Source of the DNA: DASUZD01 sp036377055
GTDB lineage: Bacteria > Actinomycetota > Thermoleophilia > Gaiellales > Gaiellaceae
NCBI GenBank assembly: GCA_036377055.1
Contig: DASUZD010000353.1
Location: 1 to 9,726 of the forward strand
Reading direction: 5' to 3'
Length of the DNA stretch: 9,726 nt
The notes beneath the pieces are model-generated. The model was not told the origin of the DNA and made no database searches. It saw nothing but the letters and a program-made list of their open reading frames with translations. Position 1 is the stretch's first letter. Each line of letters opens with the position of its first letter. Below, in pieces: positions 5,696 to 9,726 of the stretch. Position numbers and translations under genes: made by a program.

Positions 5696-5902
5696 TAGCT
5701 GAAACCCTCCTTCGAGGGCGCGAGGGGCACGTGCGCCCTCATTCGAGATCGAAGATGAGGTCGCAGCCGCTGCGGCCCCGACGAAACCGACCAGGCTGCT
5801 GGTTAGACTCTTCCGGCTTCCTTCACCCCCTTTCCGTGAGGCGGGTTCGAGGAAGTCCTGGCTCCACCCCGGCAGGCATGCACGCTGAGTCGGGGTGGGG
5901 CC
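5696..5902 (-). promoter_or_regulatory. structured 5' leader of the six-Cys protein gene
   Basis: Read on the minus strand, this stretch holds successive inverted repeats. They are: a 12-bp stem with one G-U pair (5860-5871 with 5891-5902); an imperfect hairpin at 5815-5858; hairpin A (5756-5760 with 5737-5741, extended by an inner 3-bp helix); hairpin B (5733-5740 with 5714-5721, 8 bp perfect); and hairpin C (5714-5718 with 5705-5709, 5 bp, 4-nt loop), which covers the ribosome binding site AAGGAGGG at 5705-5712. A and B share bases, as do B and C, so neighbours exclude each other. This suggests a regulatory leader RNA. No known riboswitch consensus fits. Confidence 0.45.
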
Positions 5903-6165
5903 GCACCTCGTCCACCTAAGCCTTCGTCGTGACCCGCCCTCCCGTGGCCGCAGAACCGCATGGAGCGCCGACTGCGTCGTCTCCGCGGTAATTATCCACA
6001 ATTCGAAGCTCAGAAGCGAGCGGTTTTGAACGGTTCTTCCCCAGTTTCCACAGCAGCAGCCGAGCGCCTCGCCGCGCGTCAAGTTCGGGTAACCGCACCA
6101 ACGAGGGGGGTCGGCTACACCGACGCGGGTTCGTCTCGGTGCCACCCTCGGGAGACCAAACACGC
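5903..6165. other. intergenic region upstream of the peroxiredoxin
   Basis: With 5696-5902 this makes a 485-bp stretch without a supportable gene between two divergent starts. It contains an AT-richer patch (about 5985-6060) with DnaA-box-like sequences. It also has two small hairpins in the probable peroxiredoxin leader (6110-6124 and 6133-6156). Short open frames here lack ribosome binding sites and protein-like composition. No confident promoter for either flanking gene could be picked. Confidence 0.5.
5992..6052 (+). promoter_or_regulatory. perfect DnaA box plus a near match
   Basis: TTATCCACA at 5992-6000 is identical to the canonical high-affinity DnaA box. GTTTCCACA at 6044-6052 fits the TTWTNCACA consensus except at the first base and has the same orientation. 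Both lie in a locally AT-richer intergenic patch. This is seen directly; binding is inferred. Confidence 0.5.
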
Positions 6166-6172
6166 GAAGGAG
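6166..6172 (+). promoter_or_regulatory. ribosome binding site of the peroxiredoxin
   Basis: GAAGGAG lies 8 nt before the ATG at 6181 and decides this start over an in-frame codon at 6139. Confidence 0.8.
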
Positions 6173-6180
6173 CAGGCACC

Positions 6181-6714
6181 ATGACGGTTCAGATCGCCGC
6201 TCCGGCCCCGTCGTTCGAGGCCGAGGCATACATCCCGGGACAGCCCGACCCGCGGCGGATGGCGCTCGACGACTACCGCGGCTCGTGGATCGTTCTCTTC
6301 TTCTACCCCCGTGACTTCACGTTCGTCTGCCCGACCGAGCTGCACGCGTTCGCCGAGCTCGAGGCCGCGTTCGCCGAGGAGGACGCTTCCCTGATCGCCG
6401 CCAGCACGGACAGCTACTGGAGCCACAAGGCATGGTTCGAGTCGCACCCGCTGCTGGACGGCGTCGCGTACCCGGTCCTCGCCGACACCGCGCACGACGT
6501 AGCGCGCGACTACGGCGTCCTGCTGGACGACGGCTCGGCGCTTCGCGCGACCTTCGTCATCGATCCCGACGGTGTGCTCCGGCACATGAGCGTCACCGAC
6601 CAGAACGTCGGCCGAAGCCCGGACGAGACGCTTCGCGTCATCCAGGCGCTGCGGACGGGCGCGCTCTGCCCGGTCAGCTGGCGCAAGGGGCAGCCGACGC
6701 TCAAGGCTGCGTGA
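6181..6714 (+). CDS. AhpC/TSA-type 2-Cys peroxiredoxin
   Basis: A 177-aa cytosolic thiol peroxidase that reduces hydrogen peroxide, alkyl hydroperoxides and possibly peroxynitrite. The thioredoxin-fold core is clear: VLFFYPRDFTFVCPTEL holds the peroxidatic Cys50 with the PxxxTxxC signature, followed by LIAASTDSYWSHKAW. FVIDPDGVLRHMSV is the typical late strand, and ALCPVSWRKGQ carries the resolving Cys163 in the CPxxW motif of AhpC/Prx1 enzymes. The C-terminal tail after the resolving Cys is short. The reductant is not encoded here (no AhpF, AhpD or thioredoxin reductase). It is the first gene of a two-gene operon with the DUF2180 protein, 11 bp downstream. The intergenic region upstream has DnaA-box sequences, but no recognisable oxidative-stress operator was found. 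Confidence 0.95.
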   Translation: MTVQIAAPAPSFEAEAYIPGQPDPRRMALDDYRGSWIVLFFYPRDFTFVCPTELHAFAELEAAFAEEDASLIAASTDSYWSHKAWFESHPLLDGVAYPVLADTAHDVARDYGVLLDDGSALRATFVIDPDGVLRHMSVTDQNVGRSPDETLRVIQALRTGALCPVSWRKGQPTLKAA

Positions 6715-6725
6715 AAGGACGAGCG

Positions 6726-6950
6726 ATGAACTGCTACGAGTGTAGGAAGGCTGCGAAGGAAACAGCCGCCGTCGCGATCTGCGAGTGCGGTGCAGGCGTC
6801 TGTCTCGAGCACGCCCGCGAGACGGCGGCATGGCGGCGCGACGCGAGCCGAATCGTCGGCTGCCCGCACGACACCTGGCTGGCATTCGCCGAGGCGCGGC
6901 AGCCGGCGGTCGTCGCCGTCAGGCGACGGCTCGTTCCGCGTCTGGCGTAG
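6726..6950 (+). CDS. DUF2180 family zinc-binding protein
   Basis: A 74-aa protein matching the DUF2180 pattern: it opens MNCYECRKA, then AVAICECGAGVCLEH. Cys3, Cys6, Cys19, Cys21, Cys26, His29, Cys46 and His48 could make one or two zinc sites of a compact treble-clef-like module. Function in the family is unknown. It starts 11 bp after the peroxiredoxin stop, with AAGGA 6 nt before its ATG, so the two are surely co-transcribed. That suggests a thiol or zinc-linked role in peroxide stress, such as a redox sensor or partner of the peroxiredoxin; this role is inference. A strong terminator follows directly. Confidence 0.88.
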   Translation: MNCYECRKAAKETAAVAICECGAGVCLEHARETAAWRRDASRIVGCPHDTWLAFAEARQPAVVAVRRRLVPRLA

Positions 6951-6954
6951 GTGG

Positions 6955-6989
6955 TTGCGGCGGCGGCCCGGAGTCCCGGGCCGCCGCAA
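6955..6989 (+). terminator. strong terminator of the peroxiredoxin-DUF2180 operon
   Basis: TTGCGGCGG...CCCGG pairs with CCGGG...CCGCCGCAA in a 14-bp GC-rich stem with a 3-nt bulge and a tiny loop, 4 nt after the stop codon. It has no U-tract. Confidence 0.7.
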
Positions 6990-7000
6990 GCTCGTGAGGC

Positions 7001-7167
7001 CTGGAGCCTGTCTCACAATGAGAGCTGAGCCGCCCTGCCGCGCTGGGCGGCGCGCTGCCGCGTCCTCGGTCGCCCCGATAGCACCACTATCGGGGCTCCC
7101 TGCGTCCTTGCATCGCACGCGCCCAGCGCGGCAGGCTCGGCGAGTCCCATTGTGAGACAGGCTCCTG
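7001..7167. mobile_element. MITE-like palindromic element, no transposase
   Basis: A roughly 161-bp element (7004-7164) with perfect terminal inverted repeats starting GAGCCTGTCTCACAATG; counting the outermost G/C pair (7003-7020 and 7148-7165) the repeat is 18 bp. A 3-bp direct repeat CTG flanks it (7001-7003 and 7165-7167). Inside are further nested inverted arms: CCTGCCGCGCTGGGCG (7034-7049) with its 16-bp complement at 7120-7135, and CCCCGATAG (7073-7081) with CTATCGGGG (7087-7095) around a 5-nt loop. It has no coding sequence. The CCTGTCTCA-type end resembles insertion-sequence termini of the IS5/IS1182 type, so it may be mobilised in trans. It lies between two convergent genes and ends 3 nt before the stop codon of 7171-7395, so it can also act as a terminator. 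Confidence 0.7.
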
Positions 7168-7170
7168 TGA

Positions 7171-7395
7171 CTAGCGCTTCTTGGCGGCGGCCTTGCCGCC
7201 CTTGCGGCCGGCGGCCTTCTTCTGCGCCGTCGTGCCGCCCTGCGAGGAGCTGCCGCCCGAGCCTGACTTCTTCCCGCCACGGCTCGAGGCGCCTGGCGAG
7301 TTGGCGATCCTCGCTGCGCGCTCCTTCGACATGCCCTTGTCCTTCAGAGCCTCGTACTGCTTCTCGTTCTTGACGCTTGGTCGTTTGTTTGGCAT
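7171..7395 (-). CDS. small basic DUF7218-like protein
   Basis: A 74-aa basic protein. The N-terminal half, MPNKRPSVKNEKQYEALKDK then GMSKERAARIANSPGASSRGG, matches the short DUF7218-type module often found alone or before a Rho-N domain. The C-terminal half is low-complexity Gly/Ser then Lys/Ala-rich (TAQKKAAGRKGGKAAAKKR), like histone-H1 or nucleoid-protein tails, suggesting nucleic-acid binding. The role is unknown. The ATG at 7395 has only a weak upstream purine stretch. Its stop codon is 3 nt from the MITE-like element, so its transcript would run into that palindrome. Base composition in the Lys-rich tail is as GC-rich as its neighbours, so I see no sign of recent transfer. Confidence 0.85.
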   Translation of the reverse strand: MPNKRPSVKNEKQYEALKDKGMSKERAARIANSPGASSRGGKKSGSGGSSSQGGTTAQKKAAGRKGGKAAAKKR

Positions 7396-7446
7396 ATGCA
7401 GCCGTTTCCCGCTTCTAAATCAGACGAAACGACCGGAACGGCGCCT

Positions 7447-7474
7447 TTGCGATATCCGGCTACTGAAGTACTGT
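7447..7474 (+). promoter_or_regulatory. candidate promoter for 7485-7706
   Basis: TTGCGA (7447-7452), a 16-bp spacer and TACTGT (7469-7474) resemble a housekeeping promoter. Transcription would begin near 7481, just before the small gene. Confidence 0.4.
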
Positions 7475-7484
7475 CGAGGTGCCG

Positions 7485-7706
7485 ATGCAAGAGCCGATGG
7501 CGAATCCGGGAGTGATGACGCCGCCCGTGCGGTACGAGACCTCGCCCCTCCTAGGCGGCCCGCAACCCCCGCGGCCCGGCCTGATGACGCCTACCTCGGA
7601 CCTGCCCCAGCTCGACCACGGTCCAGCGATCCGGACGCTCCTGTGGCTCGTCGCAACCGCGCTCGGCGCGGCCGAGCTCCTCCTGCTGACTGCGCCTAGC
7701 GGCTAA
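7485..7706 (+). CDS. small putative membrane protein, 73 aa
   Basis: A short protein with a Pro-rich, Met-rich N-terminal half (about 45 residues) and a single hydrophobic C-terminal helix (IRTLLWLVATALGAAELLLL), so possibly a tail-anchored membrane protein. I do not recognise a family. GAGG 5 nt before the ATG at 7485 and a plausible promoter just upstream support it. A GTG two codons earlier is an alternative start. The last 11 bases overlap the 3' end of the convergent gene at 7696-8277. Its small size makes it uncertain. Confidence 0.6.
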   Translation: MQEPMANPGVMTPPVRYETSPLLGGPQPPRPGLMTPTSDLPQLDHGPAIRTLLWLVATALGAAELLLLTAPSG

Positions 7707-8277
7707 CGCCGTCGAGCAGACGCCAGTTCGCCTCGAGCGCGCGCTCGGCCGCCGCGGCCAGCGCGGTCGTATCGGCCGGAGCCGCCTCTTCCAGCGCGGC
7801 GCGTGCGGCGTGCGCGTGCTCGACGTCTCGCTCCGAGTGCAGAGCGAAGTACCTCGCGCCCGGATCGTCGGCCGAGAAGCCGTAGTGCTCGACGAGCCCG
7901 CGGAGCTTCGTCTCGGAGATCGCTGGCTGGGCCGACTCGACGGCGTAGAGGACCGAGAGCGCCTCGAGCCGGTCGTCAGGCGCCCACGCCTCCGCGCACG
8001 ACTGCGTCTCGGGCAGCGGCTCGCGGTCGAGCGGCGCGTCGAGGGTGCGCGCGAAGTCGTCCCACAGGTCGACGTGCGCCGCCTCTTCGTCTGCGTGGTC
8101 CGCGTCGCCAGAGGCCGCGGCCGCATCGGCCAGCGCGACGACGGCGTGGCGGTACTCGCCCGCGTAGAACGCGAGCTCGTCGCGGGAGAGCTCGCCGGCC
8201 TCCCAACGGACGTAGAAGGGGTGCCGAAGGACGTTCCAGCGCTCGCGGGCCGCGTCCACCTGCTCGAAGAGATTCAT
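7696..8277 (-). CDS. heme-oxygenase-like diiron (CADD/PqqC-like) protein
   Basis: A 193-aa all-helical cytosolic protein of the TenA/PqqC/CADD structural superfamily (heme-oxygenase-like diiron oxidases). Seen in order: WEAGELSRDELAFYAGEYRH with the first Glu and His ligand candidates; DEEAAHVDLWDDF; the characteristic LYAVESAQPAISETKLRGL followed by VEHYG; and YFALHSERDVEHA near the C-terminus with further His/Glu ligands. These motifs best fit the iron-containing redox enzyme group that includes chlamydial CADD, which is linked to para-aminobenzoate supply, but the substrate here is unknown and there are no folate or PQQ genes nearby. The ATG at 8277 has AAAGGAG 6 nt upstream. A TAGGAT hexamer at 8314-8319 may be its -10. 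The 3' end overlaps the small gene 7485-7706. Confidence 0.85.
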   Translation of the reverse strand: MNLFEQVDAARERWNVLRHPFYVRWEAGELSRDELAFYAGEYRHAVVALADAAAASGDADHADEEAAHVDLWDDFARTLDAPLDREPLPETQSCAEAWAPDDRLEALSVLYAVESAQPAISETKLRGLVEHYGFSADDPGARYFALHSERDVEHAHAARAALEEAAPADTTALAAAAERALEANWRLLDGVSR

Positions 8278-8313
8278 TGCGCGCTCCTTTTTTCGCGGCG
8301 ACCCCGCGGAGCG

Positions 8314-8319
8314 ATCCTA
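8314..8319 (-). promoter_or_regulatory. candidate -10 for the CADD/PqqC-like gene
   Basis: TAGGAT on the minus strand lies just past the cold shock gene's terminator, giving a leader of about 30 nt that includes the ribosome binding site at 8284-8290. The same hexamer precedes the alcohol dehydrogenase. Confidence 0.38.
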
Positions 8320-8320
8320 A

Positions 8321-8359
8321 CGGCAGGTCCCGCTCGCGCGCGGCGGGCGGGACCTGCCG
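8321..8359 (-). terminator. terminator of the cold shock protein gene
   Basis: CGGCAGGTCCCG (8321-8332) and CGGGACCTGCCG (8348-8359) form a perfect 12-bp stem, 13 bp with the next inner pair. It starts 7 nt after the stop codon of the minus-strand cold shock gene and has no U-tract. Confidence 0.72.
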
Positions 8360-8366
8360 GCAGCGC

Positions 8367-8573
8367 CTACGCGACGGTGACGACGTTCGTCGCCTCGGGG
8401 CCTTTCGCGCCCTCGCGGGCCTCGTACTCGACCTTCGCGCCCTCCGCGAGCGTCTTGAAGCCGTTGCCGCTGATCTGCGAGTGGTGGACGAACAGGTCCT
8501 TGCCGCCGTCCTCGGGCTGGATGAAGCCGTAGCCCTTCGAATCGTTGAACCACTTCACGGTTCCGGTTGCCAT
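8367..8573 (-). CDS. CspA-family cold shock protein
   Basis: A 68-aa single cold-shock domain that binds single-stranded RNA or DNA and acts as an RNA chaperone. The motifs are textbook: MATGTVKWFNDSKGYGFIQ contains RNP1 (KGYGFI), DLFVHHSQI contains RNP2, and the end VEYEAREGAKGPEATNVV completes the fifth strand. Full length for the family. The ribosome binding site GGAGGTG (8582-8588) is strong, and a hairpin in the leader can cover part of it. It is monocistronic: a terminator hairpin lies after the stop, and the divergent alcohol dehydrogenase lies upstream. Whether it is cold-induced or constitutive cannot be told from the sequence. Confidence 0.97.
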   Translation of the reverse strand: MATGTVKWFNDSKGYGFIQPEDGGKDLFVHHSQISGNGFKTLAEGAKVEYEAREGAKGPEATNVVTVA

Positions 8574-8581
8574 AGAAAAAA

Positions 8582-8615
8582 CACCTCCCCTACCAGGTAC
8601 TCGAACGGGTAGAGG
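8582..8615 (-). promoter_or_regulatory. ribosome binding site and covering hairpin of the cold shock gene
   Basis: On the minus strand, CCUC+UACC (8608-8615) can pair with GGUA (8591-8594) and, across a 3-nt GGG bulge, GAGG (8584-8587) of the ribosome binding site. The resulting 4+4 bp hairpin has a 13-nt loop. Stability at low versus high temperature was not calculated. Confidence 0.42.
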
Positions 8616-8676
8616 AAGTGCAGATAGGCACCACCGGTACGCGCGCTCTGGTTTTCGCGCCTCAGCCTAGCGCAGA

Positions 8677-8682
8677 ATCGTA
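8677..8682 (-). promoter_or_regulatory. candidate -10 for the cold shock gene
   Basis: TACGAT on the minus strand would give a leader of about 97 nt. A second candidate, TAGGCT at 8664-8669, would give a leader of about 84 nt. It overlaps the divergent -10 at 8681-8686. Confidence 0.33.
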
Positions 8683-8686
8683 GGAT
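8681..8686 (+). promoter_or_regulatory. candidate -10 (leaderless) for the alcohol dehydrogenase
   Basis: TAGGAT ends 6 nt before the ATG at 8693, so the transcript probably begins at the start codon. No Shine-Dalgarno sequence of normal spacing is present. Confidence 0.45.
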
Positions 8687-8692
8687 CAGCGG

Positions 8693-9726
8693 ATGCGAGT
8701 CCGCGCCGCCGTCCTCGAGGAGTTCGGGCAGCCGCTCGCGGTGCAGGAGCTCGAGCTCGAAGAGCCGCGCGCGGGCGAGGTGCTCGTCCGTCTCGTCGCC
8801 TGCGGCGTCTGCCACACCGACCTCTACACCGCGTCGGGCGCCGACCCGTCGGGCTACGCGCCGGCCGTGCTCGGGCACGAGGGAGCGGGCGTGGTCGAGA
8901 AGGTCGGCGACAGCGTTGCGTCGGTCGCCCCGGGAGATCACGTCGTGACGCTCTTCTCACCGCAGTGCCGCGAGTGCGTCCACTGCCGCGACGAGCGGAC
9001 GAACCTGTGCCTCGCGATCCGCGAGCAGCAGGGTGTCGGCCTCCTTCCGGACGGGACGACGCGGTTCTCGTATGCGGGCGGCAGCGGCGAGCCGATTCGG
9101 CACTTCATGGGCACCTCGACGTTCGCGGAGTACACGGTCATGCCCGAGATCGCGCTCGCTCGGATCTCGCGCGAGGCGCCGCTCGACCGCGCGTGCCTGT
9201 TCGCGTGCGGACTGTCGACCGGACTCGGCGCCGCGATGAACACGGCTCGGGTCGCGGCCGGCTCGACGTGCGTCGTCTTCGGCGCGGGGATGGTCGGGCT
9301 CGGCGCGGTCGCGGGTTGCCGGCTCCAGGGCGCGGAGCGGATCGTGTGCGTCGACCTCTCCGAGGAGCGGCTCGCACTGGCTCGCGGCCAGGGTGCGACC
9401 GACGTTCTCGTCGGCGGTGTGGATGCGGTCGAGCGCGTGCTGGAGCTGACGGGCGGCTTCGGCGCCGACTACACGTTCGAGGCGACCGGGAACGTTCGCG
9501 TGATGCGGCAGGCGGTCGAGTCGGCGCGAATGGGCTGGGGGCTCGCGACGATCTGCGGCGTCGCCGGCAAGGGCGAGACGCTCGACGTGATCCCGCGGTT
9601 CTTGATCACCGGGCGGCGCGTGGCGGGGTCGTCGTTCGGCGGCGTGAAGGGCCGGGACGGGGTTCCGCGGCTCGTCGATCGCTGGCTCGCGGGCGAGATC
9701 GACGTCGAGCCGTTCGTCTCACACAA
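8693..9726 (+). CDS. class III-type zinc alcohol dehydrogenase (3' partial)
   Basis: Medium-chain, NAD-dependent zinc alcohol dehydrogenase; 344 residues are visible and the stop lies beyond the window (family length about 360-375). Seen: CGVCHTDLY with catalytic zinc ligand Cys40, LGHEGAGVVE with His62, the structural zinc cysteines 92, 95, 98 and 106, and the third catalytic ligand in FACGLSTGLGAA. The Rossmann motif is VVFGAGMVGLGAV, followed by CVDLS, whose Asp prefers NAD over NADP. The late SSFGGVKGRDGVPRLVD is characteristic of class III enzymes, which oxidise formaldehyde adducts of glutathione or mycothiol. A thiol cofactor is likely mycothiol in an actinobacterium (inference); an NDMA-dependent alcohol dehydrogenase is possible. 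It is divergent from the cold shock gene. Confidence 0.93.
   Translation, partial: MRVRAAVLEEFGQPLAVQELELEEPRAGEVLVRLVACGVCHTDLYTASGADPSGYAPAVLGHEGAGVVEKVGDSVASVAPGDHVVTLFSPQCRECVHCRDERTNLCLAIREQQGVGLLPDGTTRFSYAGGSGEPIRHFMGTSTFAEYTVMPEIALARISREAPLDRACLFACGLSTGLGAAMNTARVAAGSTCVVFGAGMVGLGAVAGCRLQGAERIVCVDLSEERLALARGQGATDVLVGGVDAVERVLELTGGFGADYTFEATGNVRVMRQAVESARMGWGLATICGVAGKGETLDVIPRFLITGRRVAGSSFGGVKGRDGVPRLVDRWLAGEIDVEPFVSH

Noticed and set aside
3236..5698. An 820-codon open frame on the plus strand opposite the kinase and secreted genes
   Set aside because: It is antisense to three well-supported minus-strand genes, is dominated by Arg/Ala/Pro/Gly-type composition typical of high-GC shadow frames, and has no domain.
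5794..5830. Minus-strand GGGGGTGAA and GTCTAACC recall the ydaO (cyclic di-AMP) riboswitch
   Set aside because: Spacing between the elements is too short, and the conserved GTGAATC and GTCAGCTAACC blocks are not intact.
5840..5860. GGTTCGA tRNA T-loop-like sequence
   Set aside because: The flanking bases do not form the 5-bp T stem, and no acceptor or anticodon arms are present.
5849..5868. GAGGAAGTCCTGGCTCC resembles the GAGGAAAGTCCGGGCTCC motif of RNase P RNA
   Set aside because: The match is imperfect, and the other universal RNase P RNA blocks and a suitable 350-400 nt space are absent.
6139..6180. Longer peroxiredoxin start at 6139
   Set aside because: The codons in between (PPSGDQTREG) are not peroxiredoxin-like and overlap the true ribosome binding site at 6166-6172.

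Overview
This is a very GC-rich chromosomal window, probably from a high-GC actinobacterium. A Thermoleophilia-like lineage (Gaiellales/Solirubrobacterales) is my inference. It rests on GTG starts, many genes without a Shine-Dalgarno sequence, and families common in that group (a DUF2180 zinc protein, a DUF7218-like basic protein, an AhpC-type peroxiredoxin, a class III alcohol dehydrogenase, small secreted Cys proteins). There are 17 genes, two of them cut by the window edges. I see no rRNA, tRNA, CRISPR array or transposase.

Left part (1-3000): an AlkB-like dioxygenase (5' end missing), an ABM-like barrel protein, an unrecognised 150-aa protein, an exported 214-aa protein, a four-helix phage-holin-family membrane protein and a YdeI/OmpD-associated protein. 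These genes are packed in alternating orientations. Two convergent pairs overlap at their 3' ends, and one divergent pair has only 25 bp between start codons.

Middle (3000-5700, all minus strand): a NarL-type sensor histidine kinase without a visible response regulator, a coupled pair of small exported proteins (one very rich in Trp and Tyr), and a secreted six-cysteine protein. The last is preceded by a roughly 200-nt leader dense in inverted repeats, including three mutually exclusive hairpins, one of which covers its ribosome binding site.

Right part (5700-9726): an intergenic region with a perfect DnaA-box sequence, a peroxiredoxin-DUF2180 operon with a strong terminator, a roughly 161-bp MITE-like palindromic element, a lysine-rich DUF7218-like protein, a tiny putative membrane protein, a heme-oxygenase-like diiron (CADD/PqqC-like) protein, a cold shock protein and the start of a class III-type zinc alcohol dehydrogenase.

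Two themes connect the genes. One is redox, damage and stress housekeeping (AlkB, peroxiredoxin, formaldehyde/alcohol dehydrogenase, cold shock protein). The other is a group of small exported proteins around a sensor kinase. The most notable non-coding features are recurrent TAnnnT hexamers 6-9 nt before start codons (leaderless genes), two divergent promoters whose -10 hexamers overlap in the symmetric form AnnnTAnnnT, the structured leader at 5696-5902, and the MITE-like element.
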